A stretch of 64,000 nucleotides of DNA from Bacillota bacterium (GCA_023390555.1 JAEWCQ010000016.1:62001-126000); one strand, 5' to 3'; positions 16,125-25,180 are shown, counted from the first letter of the stretch. The notes: generated from the letters alone by a model not told the origin. Translations and numbers: made by a program.

Positions 16125-17423
16125 CTAGCTGTTTCTTTTTTCCTGGTACATCTCTTCAATCGAAGCGGAGAGAATGGCGAGACCCTCGTCAATTTCTTCC
16201 ATCTTTACGTTCAATGGGGTTGCAAAACGCATACCATTTCCATGTACACCGCAATTTAAGGTCAGCATGTGGCGTTTCAGCATTTTAGCTTTTATATCCA
16301 GCCAGATGTCCGGAGCCGGCGTGTGATCCTCATGTGAAAATTCAATGGCTATCATCAGGCCGATTCCCCGAACATCCGAGATACAAGGGAATTTTTCCTG
16401 AAGTTTCAAAAGCTCAGATTTCAAATAAGCTCCCATTTCATTTACATTCTTTAAAAGAGCTCCATCTTTGAATTCATTGATGACGGCACAGCCGGCTGCA
16501 GCCGCCACAGGGTTTCCGCCAAAGGTGGTTCCGTGTGTACCAATCGGCCATTTGTCCATAATTTCCGGTGTGCTGATTACGGCACTCATCGGAAGTCCGC
16601 CGGCGATTGCTTTTCCGACTGTCATAATATCCGGAATCACATTAAAATGCTGGCTGGCCCACATTTTTCCGGTTCGGCCGTAACCGCACTGAATTTCATC
16701 AAAGATAAAAAGAATGCCATGTTCTTTGCAGATTTTTGCGACACCCTGTATAAACTTTTTGCTCGGAACGACATACCCGCCTTCTCCCATGACCGGCTCC
16801 ATATAGATACAGGCAATGTCTTTGGGCCACACAATATACTGTAGTAATTTCTTTAATTCCCAGAGACAGTAGTCCGTACGTTCTTCCTCATCCATTCCAT
16901 CGGGACAGAGATCTTTACTCGGGTATGGGGCAAAATAGACGTTTCCCATCAGCGGATTGTAGTGCTTCCGGTATTTGGAATTCGATCCGGTAATCGAAGT
17001 GGCGCCGACAGTTCTGCCGTGAAAAGAGCCCATAAATGCGACCACGGCGCTTCTTCCGGTGTAGGACATGGCAAGCTTTAAGGCACTGTCAGTAGCTTCG
17101 GCACCTCCGTTTGTAAAAAAGATGGAAGTCAGTCCCTCAGGTGTCACGGAAGCCAGTTCTTTTGCCAGTGTCAATGTAGTTTCATAATTGACGAGATTGA
17201 AAGACGCATTGATCAGATTGCCGGCCTGTTCCTGAATCGCTTTGACAACGGAAGGATGATTGTGTCCAAGCGCATTTACTGCGATTCCCTGTACAAAGTC
17301 GAGATATTTATCTCCGTCTACATCCGTGAGATAGCAGCCTTTTGCCGTTTTTGCAATCAGATTTGTCTGTTTGTAAAAGACGGGGCTCAGATATTGTTTA
17401 TAATCTTCAAATTTCATTGGCAT
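16125..17423 (-). CDS. Class III aminotransferase (GABA/ornithine type)
   Basis: 432 residues, full length for class III PLP enzymes such as 4-aminobutyrate, ornithine and acetylornithine aminotransferases. Seen: the NGGAEATDSALKLA motif, GSFHGRTVGA, the PLP-phosphate loop FDEIQCGYGRTGKMWA and the Schiff-base Lys in TVGKAIAGGLPM, then THGTTFGGNP. It would move a terminal amino group to 2-oxoglutarate or pyruvate, giving a semialdehyde. ATG 17423 has AAGGAGG upstream. A promoter and a LysR-style dyad lie between it and the divergent lysR gene, so LysR control is likely. Confidence 0.9.
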   Translation of the reverse strand: MPMKFEDYKQYLSPVFYKQTNLIAKTAKGCYLTDVDGDKYLDFVQGIAVNALGHNHPSVVKAIQEQAGNLINASFNLVNYETTLTLAKELASVTPEGLTSIFFTNGGAEATDSALKLAMSYTGRSAVVAFMGSFHGRTVGATSITGSNSKYRKHYNPLMGNVYFAPYPSKDLCPDGMDEEERTDYCLWELKKLLQYIVWPKDIACIYMEPVMGEGGYVVPSKKFIQGVAKICKEHGILFIFDEIQCGYGRTGKMWASQHFNVIPDIMTVGKAIAGGLPMSAVISTPEIMDKWPIGTHGTTFGGNPVAAAAGCAVINEFKDGALLKNVNEMGAYLKSELLKLQEKFPCISDVRGIGLMIAIEFSHEDHTPAPDIWLDIKAKMLKRHMLTLNCGVHGNGMRFATPLNVKMEEIDEGLAILSASIEEMYQEKRNS

Positions 17424-17458
17424 GAGTTTGGCCTCCTTTATGTAAGCTGTTCGATTTG

Positions 17459-17472
17459 TGATGAGCACATCA
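17459..17472. promoter_or_regulatory. Dyad in lysR/aminotransferase intergenic region
   Basis: TGATG-AGCA-CATCA is an inverted repeat that overlaps the -10 of the leftward promoter. LysR regulators usually bind T-N11-A dyads in just such divergent regions, so this is a candidate operator. It is short and unproven. Confidence 0.4.
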
Positions 17473-17497
17473 TAAAGCCGATGGAGGCATAAGTAAA
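17469..17497 (-). promoter_or_regulatory. Promoter of the aminotransferase operon
   Basis: On the - strand TTTACT (17497-17492), a 17-base spacer, then TATGAT (17474-17469). A sigma-A type promoter with a good -10 and moderate -35. Confidence 0.55.
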
Positions 17498-17541
17498 GTT
17501 CCGCTTTTAAATATCAGAAATTCGAAAAAGGAATAACTGGG

Positions 17542-17570
17542 TTGACAGTGATACCGGAATTCACTTATAG
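17542..17570 (+). promoter_or_regulatory. Promoter of the lysR gene
   Basis: Perfect -35 TTGACA (17542-17547), 17 bases, TTATAG (17565-17570). Transcription from here starts after 17575, which rules out any lysR start codon farther upstream. Confidence 0.65.
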
Positions 17571-17607
17571 TTTGAAGAAAAAAGAGACACGGCAGGAGGA
17601 ATGTAAA

Positions 17608-18495
17608 ATGGAATGGAATAAATACTATCTGTTACTCGATCTGGCAGAAACAAAAAACATTACAAGAACAGCGGAGCGTCTGGGCTACTCTCAGCCTGGT
17701 GTCAGCCATATTTTGAAGAATCTGGAAAAGGAGATGGGATTTCCATTGGTGATTCGTGAAAAGTATGGCGTAGTGCTGACTCCCGCAGCAGAACTTTTGC
17801 TGCCGCAGATAAGGGATATCGTTACGGCAGGAGAAAAACTCGAACAGACCATCTATGCGATTAATGGGCTGGAATATGGAAAAATCACAATCGGAACTTA
17901 TTCGAGCATTTCCATCCATCTGCTTCCAAAACTATTAAGTCGGTTTCGCGAGGAGCATCCCGATCTGGATATCTATATCAAAGAGGGAGGTGCGGATACT
18001 ATTTTGGAATGGATGGCGGATAACATGGTGGATTTTGCATTTCTGAGTCGTCCCTATACAAAAGCAATGGAATTTATCCCGTTTGGAAAAGACCCGCTGC
18101 TGGCGACCCTGCCGTTGGATTACCCGGTACATCCAAAGCAGGAGGCATTTGATATTACCTGTTTTGAAGATCAGAATTTTATTATTTCCGCAGTCGGAAA
18201 TGATTTTGATGTGCATTATGCTTTGGAGCAGTCCGGTGTATCTCCCAAGTTTCATTATTCAGTACTGGATGACCACTCGATTTTATCAATGGTAGAAAAT
18301 CATCTGGGAATCAGCATTCTCTCCAGACTGATCGCCACAGGATATGAGGATAAAGTAAAGCTGCTCCCATTGCAGCCGTTTTATTCGAGAGAGCTAGGCA
18401 TCGGTATGCGTTCCTATGAAAATCTGTCCCCGGCAGCGAGGACATTTGTTGATTTTGCAAAAGAAAATCTAAAAATGCCGGAATATAATGAATAA
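17608..18495 (+). CDS. LysR family transcriptional regulator
   Basis: 295 residues. An N-terminal winged helix-turn-helix (residues 1-60, with the recognition segment AERLGYSQPGVSHILKNLE) is followed by a two-lobed effector-binding domain. ATG 17608 is chosen for its CAGGAGGA site and because the promoter's start point is downstream of the earlier in-frame codon. It lies between the leftward aminotransferase operon and the rightward transporter operon, so it probably senses the pathway substrate and controls one or both. The domain order and length are normal for the family. Confidence 0.92.
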   Translation: MEWNKYYLLLDLAETKNITRTAERLGYSQPGVSHILKNLEKEMGFPLVIREKYGVVLTPAAELLLPQIRDIVTAGEKLEQTIYAINGLEYGKITIGTYSSISIHLLPKLLSRFREEHPDLDIYIKEGGADTILEWMADNMVDFAFLSRPYTKAMEFIPFGKDPLLATLPLDYPVHPKQEAFDITCFEDQNFIISAVGNDFDVHYALEQSGVSPKFHYSVLDDHSILSMVENHLGISILSRLIATGYEDKVKLLPLQPFYSRELGIGMRSYENLSPAARTFVDFAKENLKMPEYNE

Positions 18496-18641
18496 AATGC
18501 TATAAATTTTAAACTCTCACATGGATAAATATGTAAATATGCTGTAAAAAACAAAGGATTATGGACTAAAAATTGTGCGTTGTGAGAAAGCATGATAAAA
18601 AATGATAATAAAATCAGATTATTTCTACTCCATAAATTCTA

Positions 18642-18670
18642 TTGACACAAAAAAACAAAGAATGTAGTAT
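18642..18670 (+). promoter_or_regulatory. Promoter of the ABC transporter operon
   Basis: TTGACA (18642-18647), 17 bases, TAGTAT (18665-18670). Start of transcription expected near 18677, giving a leader of about 155 bases. Confidence 0.7.
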
Positions 18671-18689
18671 TAAGACCAGCAAAAACAAA

Positions 18690-18707
18690 GGTTATACCGG
18701 TTAGACC
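18690..18707. repeat. Tandem GGTTANACC operator-like repeats
   Basis: GGTTATACC followed at once by GGTTAGACC, each with a GGT-NNN-ACC dyad. They lie just after the transcription start. FadR-type GntR regulators bind TGGTNNNACCA-like sites, and a GntR gene of that type is at 25181, so this is a candidate site for it. Confidence 0.45.
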
Positions 18708-18771
18708 AGTATGGACAGTATGGAGAATCGGTGAAAGGCAGATTGTTGTTAATTACATATGTTTCACAGGC

Positions 18772-18811
18772 AAAGGCGCTGTTTCCGAAAATTCGGAAAG
18801 GTGCCTTTTTT
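18772..18811 (+). terminator. Leader terminator (possible attenuator)
   Basis: AAAGGCGC-TG-TTTCCGA pairs with TCGGAAA-GGTGCC and runs into six T residues. It stands between promoter and first gene of the operon, so it must be bypassed for expression. Confidence 0.75.
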
Positions 18812-18832
18812 ATTTCACAGGAGGGATGCAGG

Positions 18833-19588
18833 ATGTCGGATAAGGATGTGATGTTATCGATCCATAATGTATATAAACATTTTGGCGATAATAACGTGCT
18901 GAATGGTGTGGATATTGATATCAAAAAAGGAGAAGTCGTCGTAATTCTTGGACCGAGCGGTTCCGGGAAAACAACGCTGCTTCGTTGTATCAATTTTCTG
19001 GAGAAGGCGGATGAAGGGAGCATCACGGTAAATCAATACGGAGTGAGTGCAAAAGAGAAGAAGGCAGTGAAAATCCGTACTTTGCGGAGAAAAACAGCGA
19101 TGGTATTCCAACAGTACAATCTGTTTCGGAATCGGACAGCAATCCAGAATGTGATGGAGGGACTTGTCATCGTCAAAAAAATGCCCAAAAAAGAAGCGGA
19201 GGAGAAAGCTTCCGCAGCATTGGAGGCAGTCGGTCTTCTCGACAAAAGGGATTTTTATCCGTCCCAGCTTTCAGGCGGACAGCAGCAGCGCGTCGGTATT
19301 GCAAGAGCGCTTGTGATGGAGCCGGATGTACTGTTATTCGATGAGCCTACATCCGCACTCGATCCGGAACTGGTGGGTGAGGTACTATCAAGTATCCGCC
19401 AGGTCGCAAAGACCGGCATCACAATGATTGTAGTTACACATGAGATTGCATTTGCAAAAGAAGCAGCTTCCAGAGTCATATTTATGGAAGGCGGAGTCGT
19501 CGTGGAGGACGGCGAACCAGAACAGGTCATAAATCATCCGAAGACCGATCGGGCCAGACAGTTTCTGACCCGTATCCATCAGGCATAA
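18833..19588 (+). CDS. Polar amino acid ABC transporter ATPase
   Basis: 251 residues, typical of GlnQ/ArtP-type ATPases. Walker A GPSGSGKTT (about residues 42-50), Q-loop in FQQYNLF, signature LSGGQQQRVGIARAL, Walker B VLLFDEPTSALDPE, and switch His in VVTHEIAFA. It powers uptake by the two permeases downstream. ATG 18833 follows ACAGGAGGG. First gene of the rightward operon, behind a leader terminator. Confidence 0.95.
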   Translation: MSDKDVMLSIHNVYKHFGDNNVLNGVDIDIKKGEVVVILGPSGSGKTTLLRCINFLEKADEGSITVNQYGVSAKEKKAVKIRTLRRKTAMVFQQYNLFRNRTAIQNVMEGLVIVKKMPKKEAEEKASAALEAVGLLDKRDFYPSQLSGGQQQRVGIARALVMEPDVLLFDEPTSALDPELVGEVLSSIRQVAKTGITMIVVTHEIAFAKEAASRVIFMEGGVVVEDGEPEQVINHPKTDRARQFLTRIHQA

Positions 19589-19642
19589 GGAAGATTTTAG
19601 ATAGCAGCAGAAGTTCCACACTCAAATAAGGAGGATCATAGT

Positions 19643-20617
19643 ATGGAGAGAAAAAGGTTTGGTAAACGAATGATGGCAATGACACTGACCGTTATCATGG
19701 CTGGAGGCATGTTGACCGGCTGCGGGAGCAGTTCCAAAAAGACAGGTTCCGGGAGTACGGATGAGAGTTCTACGGGAACGGAAAAGTCATCCGGCAGTGA
19801 TATTGCTGCGGTCAAGGATAACGGAGACGGCACCTATGAAGTCACCGTTGCAGTTTTGGACGGTATGGCACCTTATACCTATACCGATGAGGACGGCAAT
19901 ATGCAGGGCTATGACTATGAATGGATGAAGGCCGTGGATGAGAAACTGGAGAACTATACATTTAAGTATGTATCGGTAAGCGCCGATGCTGCACCTGCCG
20001 CAATTCAGGCCGGCACCTATGCATTTTCCGCATCTGCCCATTTTGTAACACCGGCCAGAGAGGAAAATTATATTTTAAGTGTTCCGGAATCTTATTATCC
20101 AATCAATCTGATTTCCAGTAAAGAGGACAGCTTTACCAAGTTTTCGGATCTGGACGGAAAAACACTGGTTCCGAATCCGCCAAATGACGGTCTGTCTGTT
20201 GTACTGAATAATATGGCAGAGGAGAATCCGGATGTAAAGTATACGCAGGATCCTACTTCCGAATACATTCCGTATCTGGATGGACTGCAGGATGTCGTAA
20301 AGGGAAAATATGACTGCTGGTTCGGCGGAGAAACCATGTACAAGGATCTGGTTGCAGACAATCAAGAGCTTGCAGATGCAACGTTTTGTTCCGATGCAAT
20401 TACGACCGCAAGCTGTGTTGCTGTCATTAATAAGAACCTGACCGATCTGAGGGAAGCTATCAATGAAGCAACCTGTGAACTATACAAAGACGGAACTTTG
20501 CAGGAATTATCGGAGAAATGGCTTGGAGCAGATTACTTTAAGACAGCGGAGGATACCGATTCCCTGTTTGATTATGAAGGTTATTCCAAGGATCAGGCAG
20601 ATTGGTATACAGAGTAA
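19643..20617 (+). CDS. Amino acid ABC transporter substrate-binding lipoprotein
   Basis: 324 residues. Lipoprotein signal with GMLTGCG, a Ser/Thr/Gly linker, then a family 3 solute-binding domain (YTYTDEDGNMQGYDYEWMKAVDE at its start, split here over two lobes). It is somewhat divergent and longer than usual; the polar residues expected to grip the amino-acid groups are not clear enough to name a ligand. It is the substrate-selecting part of the transporter whose ATPase precedes it. Confidence 0.88.
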   Translation: MERKRFGKRMMAMTLTVIMAGGMLTGCGSSSKKTGSGSTDESSTGTEKSSGSDIAAVKDNGDGTYEVTVAVLDGMAPYTYTDEDGNMQGYDYEWMKAVDEKLENYTFKYVSVSADAAPAAIQAGTYAFSASAHFVTPAREENYILSVPESYYPINLISSKEDSFTKFSDLDGKTLVPNPPNDGLSVVLNNMAEENPDVKYTQDPTSEYIPYLDGLQDVVKGKYDCWFGGETMYKDLVADNQELADATFCSDAITTASCVAVINKNLTDLREAINEATCELYKDGTLQELSEKWLGADYFKTAEDTDSLFDYEGYSKDQADWYTE

Positions 20618-20685
20618 AAACATTGTAAAAAAGCTGGCTGCCGGAACCAGGGTGTCCCGGCAGCATTACGGAAAGGGAGAGCAAT

Positions 20686-21408
20686 ATGGTAAAATCACTG
20701 GAAATCATGGAACATTATTTTCCTGCACTGATGAGATCACTGCCAACTACATTCAGCCTGCTGTTTCTGTCGGTCATCATTGCTTTGGTATTGGGATTTT
20801 TTCTCGCGTGGGCGAAGTTATGCAGCAATAAAATTTTAAAAGTGCTGTCCGGTATTTTTATTTCTTTTATGCGCGGTACACCGATGATGGTGCAGATTCT
20901 GCTGATTTTCATTCTGGTACCTATGCTCGCTTATGAACATGGGATCGATACAAGCTCCTGGAACCCGCAGTTTTATGCAATTGTAGCATTTGCTTTAAAC
21001 GAGGCGGCATTCTTTGCTGAGATTTTCCGATCTGCGTATCTGTCTCTGGATTACGGGCAGTTAGAAGCCGCTGAAAGTCTGGGAATGAGCAGATTTCAGG
21101 TTTTTTGCAGGGTAATTCTCCCGCAGTCGGCAGCCAGCGCTCTTCCGAATACGACAAATATGACATTGGAATTGATGAAGAACACGTCCATTGCATCTGT
21201 AATCGGTGTGTATGATATTCTCGGAAAGGCGACGCAGCTGGCAAAAAACAACTATGGAGCGGGACAGTTTGAACTGTATATTGAAGTTGCTTTTCTGTTT
21301 TGGATCATTGGACTGCTGATTCTGGCAATTTCGAATGCAATGACAGCAAAGCTCAACCGCGGAAATGCTTCTTACAAAAAAGTCAGTATTTTTTCAGCGA
21401 GAGGGTAA
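20686..21408 (+). CDS. Amino acid ABC transporter permease 1
   Basis: 240 residues with about five membrane helices. The HisM-family EAA loop is seen as EAAESLGMSRFQVFCRVILPQ (given here without further context), and the N-terminal FMRGTPMMVQ motif is the usual one of polar amino-acid permeases. ATG 20686 has a GGGAGAG site. It pairs with the next gene as a heterodimeric channel. Confidence 0.92.
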   Translation: MVKSLEIMEHYFPALMRSLPTTFSLLFLSVIIALVLGFFLAWAKLCSNKILKVLSGIFISFMRGTPMMVQILLIFILVPMLAYEHGIDTSSWNPQFYAIVAFALNEAAFFAEIFRSAYLSLDYGQLEAAESLGMSRFQVFCRVILPQSAASALPNTTNMTLELMKNTSIASVIGVYDILGKATQLAKNNYGAGQFELYIEVAFLFWIIGLLILAISNAMTAKLNRGNASYKKVSIFSARG

Positions 21409-21423
21409 GGAGGAAACAATATC

Positions 21424-22212
21424 ATGTTTGATATGAATTATCTGTATACCTGTTTTGAACCAATATTAAAATGCCTGCCGGCGACCATGGAGCTGACATT
21501 TGCTGCGGTGCTGCTTGCACTGGCCGGAGGAATTCTCTTAAGCTTTGGAGTAAAGAGCAGATACCGGGTTCTGAATATTTTATTTTCCATTTTGAATTCC
21601 TTTTTAAAGGGAATTCCGATTCTGGTATTTTTATATGTATTTAACAATTCCATTGACGATATCATGATGGCACTCGCATCTGTATTTGGTTTTACCTATG
21701 ATATCCGGCATTCACCGACATTTGCTTTTGCGGTGATTGCAATGGCGCTGTCTTATGCTCCGTATATGTGCGACATGATCATATCGGCTTATGATACGGT
21801 TCCGAAAGGACAGCGGGAGGCATGCGAGGCCTTTGGATTTACAGACCTTCAGATGATGGGGCGCATCGTGATTCCGCAGATGGCGGTCATCGCACTGCCA
21901 AATTTCGGCAATCACTTTGTCAATCTTATGAAAGCCACGTCCCTGGCCTGTCTGGTCACAATCATGGAGATGATGGGAGCTGCCAGGAATTATGCAACAC
22001 TGAACCAGCGGTTTCTTGAGACTTATGTTGTGTGTGCGCTGGTGTATTGGGGAATCTTCCTGATCTTTGAACAGTTATTCCGGATTCTGGAAAAGAAGAC
22101 CGGAAGATATCTGGAACCTGCACGTGCAGCGAAAAAACGAAAGAGAAAGCTTTTTAAAATAGCAGAAAACATGGACGATGCGTACGGTCATGGAGAAAGA
22201 GCAAAAGCATAA
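21424..22212 (+). CDS. Amino acid ABC transporter permease 2
   Basis: 262 residues. Same family as the preceding permease: FLKGIPILVFLYVF near the start, and EACEAFGFTDLQMMGRIVIP as the EAA loop. The C-terminus is Lys/Arg-rich and longer than usual. GGAGG lies upstream of ATG 21424, 15 bases after permease 1, so the two are cotranscribed. Confidence 0.92.
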   Translation: MFDMNYLYTCFEPILKCLPATMELTFAAVLLALAGGILLSFGVKSRYRVLNILFSILNSFLKGIPILVFLYVFNNSIDDIMMALASVFGFTYDIRHSPTFAFAVIAMALSYAPYMCDMIISAYDTVPKGQREACEAFGFTDLQMMGRIVIPQMAVIALPNFGNHFVNLMKATSLACLVTIMEMMGAARNYATLNQRFLETYVVCALVYWGIFLIFEQLFRILEKKTGRYLEPARAAKKRKRKLFKIAENMDDAYGHGERAKA

Positions 22213-22229
22213 GAGAGGCAGGATGATGC

Positions 22230-23390
22230 ATGAGAACTGAATTTGAATTTTATTCACCGGTAAAACTGGTAGCCGGTGTCGGAGAATCGCATCATATGAA
22301 TCGGTGGGCAGAGGAATTTCAGGCCAAAAGACTTTTGGTCGTTACAGGGGAGCATGTGTCAAAAAGTAAAAGCTTTCTAAAGTTCACGGATTGTATGAAA
22401 GAGCAGGGACTGCATTTTGAATTATATACGAAGACAGTTCCGGAGCCGCCGATGGAAGTGGTGGATGCGCTGGCGGATTATGTAAGAGAACAGGGCTTTG
22501 ATCTGGTCATCGCAGTTGGAGGCGGAAGTCCGATGGACACGGCTAAAGCAGTCTGTATGTTAAAAAACAATCCGGGAAAGATCCGGGACTATCTGTTTGG
22601 AGGAACTCTGACACCGGTACATCCGTCCATTCCGTTGATCTGTATTCCGACTACGGCAGGGAGTGGTTCCGAAGTGTCCGCAGCGAGTGTGATCGAGGAT
22701 ACGGAGCATCATGTCAAACTTTCCTGCACGCATCCGAATCTTCTGCCCAAAGCGGCAGTTCTGGATCCTCTGATGCAAAAGGATATGCCGCTTAAGATTA
22801 CGGCGGGTACCGGTATGGATGCGATGACACATGCGATAGAGGCATACACATCGAAGAATGCAAGTGTATTCTCGGATATTTATGCAAGGCGTGCAATTGA
22901 ACTGATCGGGGCATATCTGCCGAAGGTGATGGAAAGTCCAAAAGATCTGGATGCCCGGATGATGATGGCACAGGCAAGTTCTATGGCTGCAATTGCGTTT
23001 TTAAATGGAGGGCTGGGTGCTGTGCATGGAATATCCCAGGCAATGGGAGGCATTGCACATACGCCGCACGGAATCAGCAATGCAATACTGCTTCCGAAAG
23101 TGATGGCACATAATTATACAGGAAATGTGGAAAAGTTTGCTGATATTGCAGGTTTTCTCGGATATGAGACAGCGGGCATGAGCAAAAAGGATGCTGCGCA
23201 GAAATCCGTGATGCTGATACAGGAATTGAACCGCAGAATAGGGATACCGGAGCATATTTCGGAGCTTGGCGTTACAAGAGAAATGTTCTCTGCAATTGGG
23301 GAGGGAACGATGGGATACCGTCTGCTCTGGATGAATCCGGTTGAATTTACAAGAGAGCTGACACTGCAGGTGTTGGAGGAAAGTTTTTGA
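22230..23390 (+). CDS. Iron-containing alcohol dehydrogenase
   Basis: 386 residues, full length for group III (Fe) alcohol dehydrogenases. NAD motif GGGSPMDTAKAV (about residues 94-105). Metal ligands sit in GTGMDAMTHAIEAYTS and in the two His of HGISQAMGGIAHTPHG. Such enzymes reduce aldehydes and semialdehydes, for example 4-hydroxybutyrate dehydrogenase. In this operon it could reduce the semialdehyde made by the class III aminotransferase. Substrate not determinable from sequence. Confidence 0.9.
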   Translation: MRTEFEFYSPVKLVAGVGESHHMNRWAEEFQAKRLLVVTGEHVSKSKSFLKFTDCMKEQGLHFELYTKTVPEPPMEVVDALADYVREQGFDLVIAVGGGSPMDTAKAVCMLKNNPGKIRDYLFGGTLTPVHPSIPLICIPTTAGSGSEVSAASVIEDTEHHVKLSCTHPNLLPKAAVLDPLMQKDMPLKITAGTGMDAMTHAIEAYTSKNASVFSDIYARRAIELIGAYLPKVMESPKDLDARMMMAQASSMAAIAFLNGGLGAVHGISQAMGGIAHTPHGISNAILLPKVMAHNYTGNVEKFADIAGFLGYETAGMSKKDAAQKSVMLIQELNRRIGIPEHISELGVTREMFSAIGEGTMGYRLLWMNPVEFTRELTLQVLEESF

Positions 23391-23448
23391 TAAGGAAGCA
23401 GGCAGCTTCCGGCAGCGGGATTGGAAAACAGAAAGGAGGAAGATGGTT

Positions 23449-24066
23449 ATGAAAAAGCATTATGTAATTACTCTGTCCAGACAGTTCGGAAGCCTTGGAC
23501 GTCCGATTGCCAAACGGCTGGCTGAGCTTTTGGGGATTGAATTTTATGATCGTGAAATCGTGGAACAGACGGCAAAGAATCTCGGACTTCCGGTGTCTGT
23601 GATCAAGGATACGGAGGAGAGTTTAAAAACCAGATTTTTTAATATGAGCTATCCGCTCGGCGTAGGTGCGACAGAGCAGCAGGATGCCATTTTTAACGAA
23701 CAGACAAAGATTATCCGGGATCTTGCGGAAAAAGATTCCTGTATTATCGTAGGGCGCTGTTCGGATTTTATTCTTGGAAATGAGAAAAACTGTCTCCGGA
23801 TCTATGTGTATGCGCCATATGAAGAGCGTTACCGCAACTGCGTGGATATTTTGAGAATGGATCAGGAGTCTGCGAAGAAAATGATCAATAAGGTAGACAA
23901 AGCAAGGAAAGCCTATCACGTACATTATGCGGGATATGATCCGAATGATCAGGAGAATCAGGATGTATTGATCAACAGCGGAGTGTTAGGAATTAACGGA
24001 ACAGCGGAATGCCTCGCACAGATGGTAAAGATAAGATTTGGACTGGATGAAAGTGAAAGAATATAA
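23449..24066 (+). CDS. Cytidylate kinase-like family protein
   Basis: 205 residues. P-loop-like N-terminus ITLSRQFGSLGRPIAKRLAE in place of the canonical GxxxxGK(S/T), then FYDREIV and CIIVGRCSDFIL; this is the cytidylate-kinase-2 family. True CMP kinase (Cmk) is a different protein, and these paralogues are often found in catabolic operons of Clostridia with unknown targets. The Lys of the P-loop is replaced (GSLGRPIA). Start 23449 is preferred over 23443 because the AGGAGG spacing is then 8-9 bases. Confidence 0.8.
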   Translation: MKKHYVITLSRQFGSLGRPIAKRLAELLGIEFYDREIVEQTAKNLGLPVSVIKDTEESLKTRFFNMSYPLGVGATEQQDAIFNEQTKIIRDLAEKDSCIIVGRCSDFILGNEKNCLRIYVYAPYEERYRNCVDILRMDQESAKKMINKVDKARKAYHVHYAGYDPNDQENQDVLINSGVLGINGTAECLAQMVKIRFGLDESERI

Positions 24067-24094
24067 AACAGCAAATTTACGGGAGGAATGCAAT

Positions 24095-25087
24095 ATGGCA
24101 AAAGTGTTATATTTTAATATAGATGACACACTGGATTATGAGAACGGTCTGTTAAGGGAATGGGGAGTCGATGATATTGAACTCATCGAGATCAAGGATA
24201 AGGAATATAAGAAATCATTTGGAGAATATGTACGGGATTCCAAAGCGGAAGGTCTTGTCGTGGAATACGAATCTGTAACCGAAGAAGTCATGAATCTTTG
24301 TCCGGATTTAAAAATCGTGTCCTTGCAGAGTATCGGTTATAATAATGTAGATATTCCGGCAGCGACCGAACACCATATCTGCGTTACAAATATTCCGGGA
24401 TTCTGTGCCGATGAGGTGGCTTTACATACGGTCGGATTTGCAATTGATCTGGTGAGAAAGATTACCTTTTATGATCGGGCAGTCCAGAACGGACACTGGA
24501 ATCCGCTCGTGGGTTATACGACCCATCGTGTGCAGGGAAACGTATTTGGGATGGTGTTTTTCGGAGAAATTCCAAAAAGAATGGTTCCGATGATCCGTTC
24601 TCTGGGAATGGAGATTTTGGTGTATGCACCTACAAAGACAGCAGAATATCTGGAAGAATATGGATGTAAAAAGGCCGATACCCTGGATGAACTGCTTGCA
24701 GTTTCAGACTTTGTTTCCATGCATTGTCCTTTGATTCCGGATGTGACCTATCACATGATGGGAGAGGAGCAGTTTCAGAAAATGAAGTCGACGGCGTTTT
24801 TTCTCAATACGGCAAGAGGATCGGTCGTAGACGAAACAGCGCTTGTAAAGGCTTTGAAAGAAGGCTGGATTCAAGCTGCTGCCATCGATGTGATCGAAGA
24901 TGAAGCGACAGAGAGCAGTGCATTATTCGGTATGGATAATTGCCTGCTGACACCGCATGCCGCGTTTATGTCGGAAGATGCTTTTTATGAAGGAAGAAGG
25001 CGTTCGCTGGAACATCTCGTGCAGAGACTTTCGTCAGCCCGGGACGGACATCCGACAAATCTTGTAAATCGGGAAGTAATATATTAA
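24095..25087 (+). CDS. D-isomer 2-hydroxyacid dehydrogenase family protein with altered Rossmann loop
   Basis: 330 residues. The catalytic triad of the family is present: Arg in NTARGSVVDE, an acidic residue in AIDVIEDEATE, His in TPHAAFM. The NAD-binding loop, usually GLGRIG, reads FFGEIP (in VFGMVFFGEIPKRM), so two of three glycines are gone. It may use the cofactor differently or be inactive. It could otherwise reduce a 2-oxo acid from the pathway. GGGAGGA precedes ATG 24095. Confidence 0.82.
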   Translation: MAKVLYFNIDDTLDYENGLLREWGVDDIELIEIKDKEYKKSFGEYVRDSKAEGLVVEYESVTEEVMNLCPDLKIVSLQSIGYNNVDIPAATEHHICVTNIPGFCADEVALHTVGFAIDLVRKITFYDRAVQNGHWNPLVGYTTHRVQGNVFGMVFFGEIPKRMVPMIRSLGMEILVYAPTKTAEYLEEYGCKKADTLDELLAVSDFVSMHCPLIPDVTYHMMGEEQFQKMKSTAFFLNTARGSVVDETALVKALKEGWIQAAAIDVIEDEATESSALFGMDNCLLTPHAAFMSEDAFYEGRRRSLEHLVQRLSSARDGHPTNLVNREVIY

Positions 25088-25114
25088 AATAAAGCTACGG
25101 AATTAGAAAAACAA

Positions 25115-25128
25115 TTCGATTATTCGAA
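25115..25128. promoter_or_regulatory. Dyad upstream of gntR
   Basis: TTCGA-TTAT-TCGAA, a perfect 5-bp inverted repeat in the 93-base gap before gntR. A candidate site for autoregulation; short, so tentative. Confidence 0.35.
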
Positions 25129-25180
25129 AACGGGGAACTTAGAGTCGATTTTTACAGTTGAATGATGCAAAGGGGATAAT

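Larger units (their letters stand above)
18496..18832 (+). promoter_or_regulatory. Leader region before the ABC transporter operon
   Basis: This 337-base stretch holds no gene with a credible ribosome site. It contains, in order, AT-rich DNA, a strong promoter (18642-18670), two tandem GGTTANACC units, and a complete terminator hairpin before the ribosome site. TTTCACAGG occurs at 18762 and again at 18813, flanking the terminator; GTGAAA at 18731 could pair with either copy. The arrangement suggests regulated termination. Confidence 0.5.

Noticed and set aside
18711..18734. Leader peptide MDSMENR in the transporter leader
   Set aside because: No ribosome site, and no enrichment for a relevant amino acid.
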